From contig NC_134110.1 of the NCBI RefSeq assembly GCF_040939455.1, positions 102,453,001 through 102,517,000 on the forward strand: a DNA stretch of 64,000 nt, written 5' to 3'. Positions 12,561 through 24,079 of this stretch are shown here, one piece after another (the stretch's first letter is position 1; every line of letters starts with the position of its first letter). The DNA is from Microcebus murinus (taxonomy: Eukaryota; Chordata; Mammalia; Primates; Cheirogaleidae). The position numbers and the translations under genes are program-made. The notes beneath the pieces are model-generated. The model ran no database searches, was not told the DNA's origin, and saw only the letters and a list, made by a program, of their open reading frames with translations.

Positions 12561-15309
12561 AAAACTTAACACTTCGAAGCAGTTACATGAAATAGAAAAA
12601 GGATAATTTTTTTACTCACTTAATGTGGATGTTAACACTTTTAAATCTGTACTACCCACTGTGTTGAAGACCATACATAGTAAAACTTCTTAACAAAGGC
12701 TGGCTGAACTTCCTTTTAGAAAACCTGTGATTGTCAGCTTATTTCTTGGTGATGTTGGATATTTTCAAAAAGATAATCTTAAAACAGGAGTATAAAATTG
12801 TTCTTGGAAGCCTTAAATATGGGAGGGAAAAAGATAAGCATTTCATACAAACATCTCTTTGATCAGCTTCCAGAACTCTAGGGGTATAAAGGAATGAAAG
12901 AAGGGGAGGAAGCAAAAAGCCTGTAACATAAGAATGTAAATGGTAAGAAAGATATGTAAAATTAAATATTTTAAGATAATTCTTTAAAAAAATATTTTAA
13001 ATGTAAGTAGCTGTTTGTACTAAAATACATACATAACACTATAAATTTAAAAACCACTGGAGTTGCATTTATCAAAAACAGTGTTGAGTAACCATTGTAT
13101 AATTTGTTTGGGGACCAGAAAAATGCCAGAGCTACAGTGTATTGTACAAGTAATTTTTCATACTAACCTACAAAGCTATGTGAGGTAGCCAAAGTAGGTA
13201 TTATCAACATCATTTTAAACAAGGAACTTGAATTTCTAGATGTTAAGTGACTGTCTAAATCCATATGAGATCCCAGATTTTCCAACTCCTAAAATGCAAC
13301 AACTTTATGATCTATTTGTGTATAAAATACATACACATATTTTTAAAAATTAAGACACGCTTGAGAATGAGAAATGAGTTCAAATTACAAAGACAGAGAA
13401 AGCTCTGGGAGTAGATTAAGATTTATCTGAGGCAGTGACATTTATTGATAGAAGGAAGACTTAGGATTGCGAGCATCTTTAGAAATTTAGTCTTCTGTTT
13501 CTCAAGGCCATGACTGACATTAGAATTCCTCGTAGAGCTTATGAAAAAATGAAGAGTCCTGAGCTCTTGGTGTACTTAGTGTACATGACACTCAAAGTGG
13601 ATAATTTTTTAACACTCCCATTCCTCTATAGTTATAATAGCAACAAAATAATAATGGTCAGACAAGGAAAAAAGACAGTAAAAATTTTTTTATTGAAACT
13701 TCATATAAACAAGGCAGTGAAATTTAAAAGCTAAAAGATAAAAAAGCTGAACTATTCAATAGTTTTTATGTCTATGAGTTTTAACTTTGACCCTTTGTTA
13801 ACAAGTCATTTTACATGAATAATTTCCAGCAATAAGTGAATTTCGATAAAATAAACATCTGCAAAAGATATCTTAAGTATTCACTAATCAAACTGATTAT
13901 AGAATGTTTTATTTCTTGATTTATTTTTAATTTTAAATGAATAAGCAATGAAACAGGACAAATTTCATTTTTAAAGACATTTAAATTCTGTAAAATATTT
14001 CACATGAACTAAATTTTGCACTTACCAAGTGGCTCCACAGAATGACAGAATGAGATGGTAAAATGGGATGGAGTCAAAAGCCCACGACTACCTTAAATAG
14101 AATGGACAGAATAGTGACTGGTGGGGAAAGTGTGGATACAAATAGCCTAGCAGATTTCACAGCAGAAGAGTGAGGAAGTTCTTTTCTCATGGCTTCTATT
14201 TCCTCAATGATGTAGGAGGTGAAATTATTTACCAAGGAGAGAAGAATTGGGAAGGGGTGGGGATTAGAGATTTAAGAATAGTGCAGACAATTTGATGGAG
14301 AGTAGGGAGAATACAGCAGAGTACTAGAGAAACATAACAGAATGCTGAGGTAGCATTGAAATCCAGATTTCCAGACATTCAGTTCAGTGCTCCTTTTAAT
14401 AAATCATACTGAAAAGGAATGATTATTGGGAACTGTTTTGCATGCACAGACAGCAGGTAGGGTTGATTGAAATAAAGGAATCATTTGACGAAATAAGCAA
14501 AAAACCAAATGACCTTACTAAAACAAAGGGACTTCGGCAAACTGGAAAAAAAATCTTTCATTTTATATGATAAACAGAATCATTTTAAGTTACAAAAGAC
14601 TAAGGATACATTTTTCAAGATATGTAGTTTGTAACACAGAAAAACACACAGAAAGGAAAAAATCACTTAGAATTTTATTTTGTACTTATTTTAAAAGCTT
14701 TCTTAGACTTCATTATTAGACATTTTTTATCATATTGCCCTTATATAATACACTTAAAGGAAAATTTGAACAAAATACACTGGCAAATGTATTTCTAAAA
14801 TTTCATTATTTAAAAAATATAACTCTTCTGAGTGACTTTTGACTCAGAAGTTGTCTGGGTTTTTCCATACAGTATATCCTTTGCACCACTGAAAGCACTG
14901 GCAATAAGCATTTCTTTAAAGAAGCCATAAAGGAACTAAAACCAAGGTGCTGGGTCCCTAAGCTGTCTTTGGGAATGTTGTACAATATGTCTGATTCATC
15001 ACTTCTCCCACCTTGCTCCACAAACTTGGCACCTTGGGTTTAAAGGAATCGTTCACCATTATCTTTAGGATTTTCCCCCCATGCTGGTGTTACTGATATT
15101 ATGCATACACAGAAAATGAATGCCAATTGGTCGATAAGACTGTAGGACTCCCATCCACTGTTAAATGTACAATGATTTCAGAGATGTTAAAATACAGAAA
15201 AATAGCTCTTTAATTCAGGATATTTCTCTGTCTTTAAATTTTTTTAAAAATATAATTTTAATAGTTGCATAATATTTCATTATATAGCTGTGTACCAGAC
15301 TTTAGCCCT
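12561..15309. other. AT-rich intergenic DNA with faint old repeats
   Basis: I see no gene. A weak minus-strand MIR lies at about 13165-13290 (ggtattatcaacatcatttt followed by ttgaatttctagatgttaag). At 13500-13570 a patch (gacattagaattcctcgtag) resembles the hAT element MER5A. The frames at 13510-13734 and 14806-15021 look like chance. Confidence 0.5.
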
Positions 15310-15512
15310 ATTCTGGACAAGGGGCTGATTCTGTCTCTCTGGGAACATTACAATATGTCCAGAGACATTTTTGGTTGTCATAATTGGGGTGCCACTTGCA
15401 TCTAGAGGATAGAAGCAGCCAGGGATATTGTTAAACATCCTAAAATCCTTACAACAAAGAATTACTGTCATATGCATATGACAGTAGCCCCGAGATTGAG
15501 AAACTCTGATGT
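15310..15512 (+). mobile_element. hAT-like nonautonomous DNA transposon, copy 2
   Basis: It has the same element text as at 9398-9605: tgtccagagacatttttggt, catctagaggatagaagcag, taaacatcctaaaatcctta, and an end at gagattgagaaactctg. A 24-bp perfect palindrome (15463-15486) sits near its right end. It is not coding. Confidence 0.65.
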
Positions 15513-15564
15513 CTACTGCTAGACATTTAAGTTTTCACTTCCCATTCCCAGTAGGATTGATAGC

Positions 15565-15815
15565 AAAAAAAGGGGCAGCATAATGGAGCTGTTTAAAGAT
15601 AAAGCCTGTAGAACTGGATTACCTGGGTTCAAATCTTGGCCCTGATAGTTAACTAGTTGAAGAACACTAACCAGAAGGAAGTACATTGAATTAATAACAA
15701 CCTCTCCCTGCCTCATTTCCCATCTGTAAAATTGGAGAAAATGTATAGAAATTGGATAGGGCTATTGAGACAACTAAATAGGTTGATAAATGTAAAACCT
15801 ACATCTAGCATCTAA
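15565..15815 (+). repeat. MIR SINE
   Basis: Plus-strand MIR: gcagcataatggagctgttt, ctggattacctgggttcaaa, a long middle, then tttcccatctgtaaaattgg. The tRNA-derived head and core are recognisable despite strong divergence. Confidence 0.75.
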
Positions 15816-16963
15816 GAGACACACACAAGTATTTCATGAGCTTCAGTTATTTTTAAAAATAAACACAATCACAAAGTTCACTACTGAGTTATGTAATCAA
15901 AATAGGAAGGCACTAGTAGAAAAATCAGAATCAAAGAATCTCAGTGTCTGGGGCCTACATCATTGAATCTAATGTCTTTCAAACCATTAAATGATGGTAA
16001 AATCAATTCGGTGGGTGAAGGCTAGCATGGAGAAAAATATAGAAAATATCAGAATGCATCACAGGCAGCAAGTATTTTTTTCCTATATGTGTATACCCCA
16101 GGCACAATGTTAAATTGTATTTCTTAATCCAAGAAGTTAGAAATCCACCACCTGAAGTCCATCTACTACTTGATGTTTGAGTCAATTCTTCTTCATCTGT
16201 ATCTATATGACTAATTTCTGCTTTAAGATATTCCAGAATAGTGTCAGTCTACTTTTGGATATTTTGCTAAGTAGTTTTTCAAAATAATAAAAGAGAAAAA
16301 CCTAATAAAATGTGATGCTAAAGAGATGTCACCTATTTCCATCTGAAAAATGACTACAAGTGTTTTGTCTCAATCTACTGGTTTAAAACTTTCCTGAATG
16401 TATTGTTGCAGCCTTAAAAACAGTGTTGCTCATGAACTCATCAAGCTCACCACTAGCTTTGAAGATAGTCATTCATACGTTAACTATCATCATCAATAAT
16501 AATATGTGTGAGAACCAACAGACCAACTGAGTGTGGCAGCTTTAAAGTCTGTAAATAGTACTGAAAACATTAACTTAATAATCATAGTGCAGCAGCCTCC
16601 AAACAGTGCATGACATCATTATATACAGCATATTAGTTATGATCTTAAAGCCGTATTATGAGAATCAAGGTTTCTGGGTGTTTGAACATCACCTAAAAAA
16701 AATTATGGTAATGACCCTAAGTTGTTTGAGAAATATCTAATGCATGTGCTGAATGAACTCCCAAGTGAGGCAGAATTGACAAAACTAAGATGTATACCAT
16801 AATCTTCCCAATATCCAGAACGTATTTTGGTAAAGGATTAATGTCATATAATTGTGCCACTGCAATTATTTTGAATGGCCCTCTGTACTAGCCTTTGACA
16901 TATTTGAGGGCAGGAATTTTCCACAGCTATTTATCTAGTTTGCCTTCAATATAAATATTTGCA
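15816..16963. other. AT-rich intergenic DNA, nothing recognised
   Basis: I see no gene, RNA gene or repeat family here. The minus-strand frame at 16003-16185 (60 residues) has no known domain. Confidence 0.5.
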
Positions 16964-17315
16964 GGCCGGGCGCTGTGGCTCACGCCTGTAATCCTAGCTC
17001 TTGGGAGGCCGAGGCGGGCGGATTGCTCAAGGTCAGGAGTTCAAAACCAGCCTGAGCAAGAGCGAGACCCCGTCTCTACTATAAATAGAAAGAAATTAAT
17101 TGGCCAACTGATATATATATAAAAAATTAGCCGGGCATGGTGGCGCATGCCTGTAGTCCCAGCTACTCGGGAGGCTGAGGCAGAAGGATCACTCAAGCCC
17201 AGGAGTTTGAGGTTGCTGTGAGCTAGGCTGACGCCACGGCACTCACTCTAGCCTGGACAACAAAGTGAGACTCTGTCTCAAAAAAAAAATATAAAAAAAA
17301 AAAAATAATAAATAA
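16964..17315 (+). mobile_element. Full-length lemur-type Alu with target-site duplication
   Basis: It starts at ggccgggcgctgtggctcac and has the lemur linker with a TA repeat near 17095-17118. A long A-rich tail with taaataaataaa follows. The 13-bp duplication ataaatatttgca lies at 16951-16963 and 17316-17328. Confidence 0.92.
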
Positions 17316-17328
17316 ATAAATATTTGCA

Positions 17329-18955
17329 GAACTTATTATATTCAATAAATATTTGCTTACTGACTGTATCCAACTCTCCATAAAGTTCTCAGAATTTAAA
17401 AATTAATAATGCATATAGTTCCTAATCCTTAAGAGTTTCATAGACTTAGAAAGGAGACAAAAATTTATAGTTGTGTGAGATAGAGCAGAACTAGTAGAAG
17501 GGTGAACGGTCACCAGACTATCTAGAAGTTGAAGCTACTGATGCCCAAGGTGTGTTTTAAAGAATGACTTTTGAAAGGTGAACAAATGGGGAAGAACAGT
17601 CCTGGATGAGGAAACTCATATAGGACATATATAAAAAGGAAGAGTACTAGGAGATCTGGAGAAATGGGTTGGTACCTAATCATTAACAGATTTTAATGCA
17701 TGTTACGAAGTTTAAACTGCATCTGGTATACAAAACAAAATCAATGAAGGCTGTTAGCGGAGAGACATAATGAGACTGGTCTTGGATGGAGTAAATAATG
17801 GAGACTAGTAGGTTAGTCCAGGGATAAATTGAGGGCCTGAACAAGTTGTGGGACACCGTCAAGTGTATATTAAGTGCACATAAGTACTGGAGAAACAGTT
17901 CATCTTTTAAAAGGGAGCTTACAGTCAGCAGGTTACATACATACTGAAAGATACAGTGTGAGAATACTGGCAAATTACACTCATGTCAGGAAAGGACTCC
18001 TGAGAAAGTGACATTGAAGTTGAGAACTGAAGAAAAAATAGGATTTAAAATTTTTGAACTGATTTGAAGTACTTAATGGTGTTTTATCCACAGATCCTGT
18101 ATAATCCCTCCACACTTCTAAAATTATTTGAAAATTTGAAAGAAGACCAAAGAATGGACAGAGATTTAGGAGTGCCAGAAGGGAGACAACACAAAAGAGA
18201 AGGGGGAGATTTAAAGACTGAGAAACTTTAACGTAGCAAATGCTTTAGAAAGTTCAAATAAAGTCTCAGCATCATCCATTTAACATAATAATTTGGAGGA
18301 CCTTGTTAATCTGTTTGCAGTTTCAATGAGAAAAGTACAGTAGACTGTGGACTGAGGACTTCCTATAAGGAAGCTTGGTAGAAAAGTGATGTTGCAGGAC
18401 ATTTTTGTTCTTATTTTTATTTATTAAGGGAGGAAGGGTAGCTGGAAACTTAAAATTGCTCCTGCTTACCAGTCAGTGTTTATCAGTCTTCAGCTAACAA
18501 ATGAACAGCTGTAAACACTGACAAGTTTGGTGTCCTCTTGTGCCGCTCATTTTTGCAAACGTAACTCAAAAGTCCTGGATGACTTAGAGGTAGCACTTAC
18601 AAGCTTTTACCCAGACATTTCTGCATATAACAGGAATTTGAAAAGTAGTATGCAATTATGATACATGTATCATCTATTCATTAGATTTTAATACTCAAGC
18701 CTTGAGACTTAAAGTTATTGCCTGTGACTGATGTTCAGAAACGCAAGATTCCCCTGACGTTGCCTACCATCCATTAGAGTGCTCATGTTAACCGCTAACC
18801 CACTAGGCCCACTAGAGAATTCAATATTTATAAAGCTGAAAACGTGGTCGTTGCATTTACATTTCATTCCAATCTGTTTAGCCCTAGCTCTCTTCTTTCT
18901 TGGATGCTACCTAGTTTGAGAAAAATTGTGCCGCCTCGCCCTTGCAGAATTACTA
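17329..18955. other. Intergenic DNA upstream of the promoter, ancient repeat-like
   Basis: I see no gene. About 17690-18060 (ggtctactag-like text: gagactagtaggttagtcca, then cctgagaaagtgacattgaa) resembles an old mammal-wide repeat also hinted at near 22000, 26600 and 56900. I cannot name the family. Towards 18750 the sequence becomes less AT-rich as the CpG island nears. Confidence 0.45.
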
Positions 18956-19381
18956 CAGAGTTACTTGCCAGCTACCTGCAGTCCCGGCGGTCAGGGTATG
19001 TGCGGCGGTTGTGGCAGGACTGCCTGGACCGGGCACAGTCCTTCGGTAGTTATTCTGTCACAGACCATGGCCTGGTCCGTGGGCTGCCACTGGGACAGGC
19101 GGCGAGGAAACCAGACTCTCTGTTGGCCCCGCTCCTCCGCGACGGGCTGAGGAGGACGAGCTCTTTCATGTGGGGCTGATCCGAAATTTAGCCTTCGCCC
19201 AGACCTACTCGTTGTAGCAAGGAAGGTCAGGCTCACCTTGGCAAAGACTGCGCCGGGACGGCGGCTAGCACCACAACAGGCAGTCCAGCAAAACCTCCCA
19301 GGGTCAGGGCAGGACAGCCAACTCGCCCGACCGGCCGAGAGCGTCCGGAGGCGGAGCCGCCCCCTTCCCAGCAGCCCACCG

Positions 19382-19389
19382 ACTTCCGG
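19382..19389. promoter_or_regulatory. ETS/GABP-type site
   Basis: ACTTCCGG, the reverse complement of the CCGGAAGT core bound by GABP and other ETS factors, lies a short distance upstream of the likely start region. Such sites are frequent in TATA-less promoters. Identification is by motif only. Confidence 0.5.
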
Positions 19390-19442
19390 ACCTGCGCGGA
19401 CGCCTCTCTGCGCCGTTTAGGGCGCCCCTCCCCCCGGCCGGT

Positions 19443-19462
19443 CGTTTCCCGGCATGCTCCGC
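19443..19462 (+). promoter_or_regulatory. THAP11/ZNF143-like motif
   Basis: cgtttcccggcatgctccgc resembles the core of the long Ronin (THAP11)/ZNF143 promoter motif, which contains tttcccagcatgcaccgc. I count about three mismatches over 20 bp against the motif as I remember it. It sits where such sites usually fall, close to the start of transcription. Confidence 0.45.
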
Positions 19463-19674
19463 GGAGGAAGAGACGGAGTCGACAATAACAAACCCAGCCG
19501 CGGCAGTGTCCGTGGCCCAGCCGAGCTCTCGGCGCTGCCTCGGGGTCCCCAAGTCGCCTGGGCCCCTCGGCTCTGACCGGCCGCGGCCCCCTGTCCACCG
19601 GCCCCAGACCCAGAGCCGAGGGGCCTGACTGCACCCCTCTCCGCCCCGACCTCTCCCTCCCGCCTGGAGTTCGC

Positions 19675-19694
19675 GGGCGGGCGGGCGGGCGGGC
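19675..19694 (+). promoter_or_regulatory. Putative 5' UTR G-quadruplex (GGGC x5)
   Basis: Five consecutive GGGC units give five G-triplets separated by single C residues on the transcript strand. By rule this can fold into a very stable short-loop G-quadruplex in DNA and RNA. It lies about 90 nt before the optimal-context uATG. Confidence 0.6.
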
Positions 19695-19737
19695 AGGCGT
19701 CTGGGACGCCGGCGGTTGTGTCGGTTGGCGGTGCCGA

Positions 19738-19752
19738 ATGGGCAGTTGGTAG
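19738..19752 (+). other. Minimal uORF (4 codons plus stop)
   Basis: ATG GGC AGT TGG TAG in RB1CC1 exon 1. Context is moderate (C at -3, G at +4). It ends before the hairpin and before the main uATG at 19783. Confidence 0.4.
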
Positions 19753-19777
19753 CCGCCGCCGACGACTAGGCGGCGGC
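19752..19777 (+). promoter_or_regulatory. GC hairpin in the RB1CC1 leader
   Basis: GCCGCCGCC (19752-19760) and GGCGGCGGC (19769-19777) are perfect complements with an 8-nt loop gacgacta. In RNA this is a nine-pair all-GC stem ending 5 nt before the uATG at 19783. Confidence 0.6.
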
Positions 19778-21979
19778 GGAAGATGGTGCCGGGGGTCGCC
19801 GGCTCCTCTGCTGCCGCCGGCGAAGGAGGAGACGCTGCCGGGTAAGTGCTGCCGCCGCACCGATCCCCTTCCCCCATCTGGGCGCAGCGGTCGCGCGGCC
19901 GGCCCTGCACAGTGGGCCGGGGGCGCGGCGTCTCGGCCGGCCCAGTCCCGGCCCGCGCGCAGGTGTGTGCGCCTGCGGGCTCGGGTTCGTTCGGCTCCGG
20001 CAGGTGTTGCCCAGTGGCTGCCTTCCCGGCACTACAGCCCTGGAAACAAAAGCGGTTCGAGTTGATGCCCCACCGGGCTGCGGGAGGTGTGGGTCGGGCT
20101 CCCTTGGCGAGGGGCTGCCTGCGGCTTCCTTGGCCGCGACCCTGGGTCCCTCCCTGTGCGCTCCTCGGGGCAGCTCCCCGCCCAGTTACGGGAGTGGCTC
20201 AGGGTGAGAGACGCTCGAACCCACCCGGACGCAGCCTTAGTCGTGGTCACCGCTGTCAGCGCTCAACCCCTGTGGACTCGAGAAACCGGAGAGTGGAGTT
20301 GGGCCGAGGCCGAACGAAACGCAGAGTGGGAGGAACGGGGAGATGATGTCTTTGTCCCGACCCTAGAGTGCTAGGATCGGTGTAAAGTTACTCCTAGGAA
20401 TGACTCAGCCTCCGCCCGCCCCACTGATTTGGGATGGGTTGTGCACGCGGATTTCACAACTTACTTGGTAGAAACAAAAATACATTAACAGCAAGCAGAA
20501 ATGGCAGCTTCTGAGTGGAATACCTCTATACTTTATTCCACTGCCAGGTGGATGGGCTGTGTTTATTGTTTATGGTTTCATAATCTAGTCTTTCCCATCA
20601 TGACTCTTAAAAGTGTGGTCATACCATGAAGTGGTATATACCTGGCTGCCAAAGAAGACTAATGTGCTCACTGTTGATAAAGAGTGACGTTACTACTAGA
20701 CATTCAGCTAGATGGGAATGTTCTCAAGTCTGCTAATAAACACTCCAAGTGTGCCTATTTGCTAACCATTTTATTGTTTAAGTTTTTGTGTGTTGATGGA
20801 GCTTTTACCATATATCTGAAGGTTTGGAAAGTTGTCGGTTAAGGAGACTTCTAATTAAATAGACTTAAACGTGTGTTTAACCAAGAACATTATTATTATA
20901 GTTCAATAGACGACAAAGAGAATATCCTTTCACTTCTGACCAGATGAGGGAAGTGGCTGATTTATTTTTTTGATTATTGGATCTGTAAGCGGATCATTAC
21001 TAGGGGTGGGAAAATATTTTTGTTTTTCGTATTTAATCTTGTAACAAAATATAGCCTGAATATTTTCTCAGTAACGTGCCTGTCAGGTTTTTATTTTAGT
21101 GTTCACGGTTTTGTCAAAACCTAGATAGAGTTTTCTGTCAGGGATGCTTTAGGCAGATAATGTTTACGTTGATATAGCTCTGTTAATGGGAATGGGTTTG
21201 GACTCAGGCCACATTTTACAGGTATTTATTTATTTTGAATCTTTATGTTAATCAAATTGTTATTTATGGGCCTAATTCTTTATATGTTTGTTATTACATG
21301 ACAGGGAAGGCAAAAGAAGCCGTTCTCTTGTCCCTGAGAGAGAGTTTTGTGGCCCTTGCCAACAAACACAAGGTCAGAATGCATGGCAGATTGACTTTTA
21401 GCAGTTCAAATTCATAAAGTTCAAAAGGGCAGAGGACACAATTTTGAACCTAGATTTCAATAATGTAAGCCTTTTATGTGGCCTCTGATTTTGAGATTAT
21501 CCTTAAATTTGTATTCATACATTCAGCAAATATTTGAGCATCTATATGCTTTACTTTGCAGATGTGTATGATTTATGAATTTTTTTAAAAAAGAATGGCT
21601 AGGAAAATGTTCTCATTCAGGTAATGGTATTTTCTAAGACCAATTACACATTTCTTTTCAATAATACTGGCCTGGGAAGCTCAAGTGAAAATGTAGCAAT
21701 CCCTTTCCACGCACATTCACTATCCTTTTTTATATATATATTTGCCACAGTGGGATCATTGAACCAGTTACTACAAGGAATATAAGATTGCTTAAGAAAT
21801 TGTTCTTAGGAAACAATGTTGGTGGTCTCCATAAAAACAATTATAATATGGGGTATTGTTGCAAATTGGTTTGAAAAGATTTGAGGTTTCATAGGGTGTA
21901 GGGGAATATTTTAGGGAGAAGTAAAAGCAGGAGAAGACACAGATAAAACACTTCACCTCTCTTTAAAAATGTGCTAGCC

Positions 21980-22220
21980 ACCTCACAGAATTTTGACAGG
22001 TATTTATTGTGATCCTAATGTGTTCCAGGCACTACTCTAGAAGTACTGGGGATTCAGCAGTGAACAAAGCAAACAAAAATCTCTATCTTCATTAAAAAAA
22101 AATGGAGTAAGAAAGTGATAATTTCTAAGGAAAAAAATAAAGCAGATAAGGGAGGATATGGACTGTCATGGTTGGAGGTTGAAACTTCAGATATGGTGGC
22201 CAAGGAACACCACTGATTAA
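21980..22220 (+). repeat. Ancient interspersed repeat, family not assigned
   Basis: ggtatttattgtgatcctaa, then tgttccaggcactactctag and ggggattcagcagtgaacaa follow a common mammal-wide repeat text. It appears to continue after an inserted L1 at about 22535-23060 (ggctctgagaagcatggcat, then gcgttgtaggtcatagtaag). Confidence 0.45.
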
Positions 22221-22221
22221 C

Positions 22222-22535
22222 TTTTTTTTCCTTTTTAATTGTTATGGGTACATAATAGTTGTATATCTTCATAGGGTACATATGATGTTTTGATACATTC
22301 ATCTAATATGAATTAATCGAATCAGGGTAATTGAGGTATCCATCACCTCAGGCATTTATCATTTCTTTGTTAAGAACATTCCAGTTTCACTCTTTTAGTT
22401 ATTTTAAAATATACCCTGATTTATTGTTGATTATAGTCACTTTGTTATGCTATCAGATATTGTTCATTCTATGTAACTAACTATATTTTTGTAACCACTG
22501 ATGGTCCCCATTTTATAGCTCCTTCCTATGATTGA
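22222..22535 (-). mobile_element. L1 3' UTR fragment
   Basis: Reverse-strand L1 3' UTR: ttttaattgttatgggtaca, taatagttgtatatcttcat, tgatgttttgatacattcat, tccatcacctcaggcattta, ending near cccattttatagctcc. It is clearly L1MA-like in wording and inserted in an older repeat. Confidence 0.75.
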
Positions 22536-23915
22536 CTTTTGAGTGAAGATCCAAGAGAAGTAAGGGAGCTATAGTCACACACGACTATAGTGCAAAATGA
22601 CATTTTTTGGCAGACGAAACAGTAAATGCTAGGGCTCTGAGAAGCATGGCATATACAATGAAAAATGAAAAGATTACTGAGCTGGATTGGTAGGAGTGAG
22701 TGGGAAGGAAGTAGGAAATTGGGGAGTTCTACAGGTATTCGGGCGTTGTAGGTCATAGTAAGGAAACTGTAGTGTACTCTGTCCCTATATGTACAAAGGC
22801 AGAGATAGAGGTGAGTTCCAGTAAACTCAGCAAGGCTGGAAAGCTTTTGGAGCCAGATTCAGTCACTTATTACTAGAATGTTAATTGAATCCCTGTGGCA
22901 CACTCTATTAGCTTCAGCAGTGTAACAGTGAACAAGAGAGACTTTATTTATTTATTTATTTGAAACGGTGAATGGGAATTTTAAAGAAGGTAAATGACAA
23001 ATGTGGACTGCTTTGAAGTGGCAGAACAGATATAAGGGGAGACAAGCAGATTGTGGAGGGCTAAAGAGTTAGAGTCCATCTAACTCCTGTAGATAAAAGG
23101 ATGTAGCAATTATTTACCACATTTCTCTGAGTCTTGTGTTATTATAGACCTAATAAACTTTATTTTCCTGTAAACTACCCTCGTTCAGGGCCCTGAGAGG
23201 ATGACATTTCTTTCTATCCCTCTGTAAAGTTTAGGTTCTGATTAATTACTTTTTGTAAGTGCAGTAATTGACTGTCTCCAAGCACCCTTTCTTTACTTGG
23301 TTAGTTTGTTTCTACTTTCACAACTGTTTAGCTAGTGGTGTGAGGATTGTAGAATAATAGTTCCCCCCCATGGTTTTGCTATTTTGAATTCTCATGTTTT
23401 ATTGGGTTGTAATTATGCTAAGAGATGAAAATATTGTGATCCATTTTCTTTTTTTGTTGTTGTTACTTATTTGAGACTATCCACATCATTTTTTCCATTT
23501 ATATTCCATGATAATCATTCCTCAAAAACTGTCCAATATATCTGTTGAAATATCAATTCAGTATCATACTGTTAATACTTTCATGGCTTTTGGTAATTAT
23601 TTTACTGTAAATGTCAGATTTGTGTAGGCTTTTTGATATTGCTGTATGTTTACAGATGGTCTTGGTTTTATTCAACCATGCTAGTTCAGTATTTGCTATA
23701 TAGATAATTATGGTTTTATTTCTTGTTAGTATTCATTATAAATAAAACACACAACTAGAAAATTTTCACTAAAATCATATATTTTTATATAGTTTTGATG
23801 AATGGTAGGACACCAAAATGTGTATGGAAAGACTCGTATGTTATAATATGCAGTTCAAGCAGAGTACATAGTAGTTATGCATGGTGATATCTCATTTTTG
23901 TAAAATCAGATTGCC

Positions 23916-23917
23916 TG

Positions 23918-23954
<37 letters not shown>

Positions 23955-23995
23955 ATACACACACACACACACACACACATACATATACTTCCTGT
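23916..23995. repeat. Inverted microsatellite (TA)n(TG)n(CA)n
   Basis: A TA run passes into TG repeats, which switch at gtatac (23953-23958) to CA repeats. 23932-23979 is a perfect 48-bp palindrome. It sits in intron 1 close to the L1 tail at 24080. Confidence 0.9.
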
Positions 23996-24079
23996 ATACC
24001 TAGGGGAAAAAAGTCTACTCCAAACTATTTTTCATTTTTGCTTTGAAAGTATTCCTGAGAGAAGTAAAAGCCATTGGAA

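Larger units (their letters stand above)
19460..19841 (+). other. RB1CC1: RB1CC1 exon 1 (5' UTR, start approximate)
   Basis: The 3' end is fixed by a strong splice donor, gccgg|gtaagt, at 19841/19842. The 5' end is not visible in the sequence; about 19460 is chosen from the promoter motifs and the usual length of the leader. The exon is very GC-rich and holds a GGGC repeat (19675-19694), a 9-bp hairpin (19752-19777) and upstream ATGs at 19738 and 19783. It carries no part of the main reading frame. Confidence 0.8.
18960..20420. promoter_or_regulatory. RB1CC1: CpG island and RB1CC1 promoter
   Basis: This block of about 1.4 kb is GC-rich and dense in CG dinucleotides, in sharp contrast to the AT-rich flanks. 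It spans the first exon and I see no TATA box at a plausible spacing. Visible candidate sites include an ETS/GABP core ACTTCCGG (19382-19389) and a 20-bp match to the THAP11/ZNF143-type motif (19443-19462). This layout is typical of a housekeeping promoter with dispersed start sites. Large open frames on both strands here (for example 225 codons on the minus strand at 19233-19910) follow from the lack of AT-rich stop codons and are not genes. Confidence 0.9.

Noticed and set aside
19233..19910. 225-codon minus-strand open frame over the CpG island
   Set aside because: The frame is Arg/Pro/Gly-rich, with sister frames equally open on both strands. GC-rich DNA rarely contains stop codons, and no domain is visible.
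18844..20374. Plus-strand open frames at the promoter (111, 115, 166 and 95 codons)
   Set aside because: They overlap in different frames, cross the exon 1 donor and look like low-information CpG-island translation.
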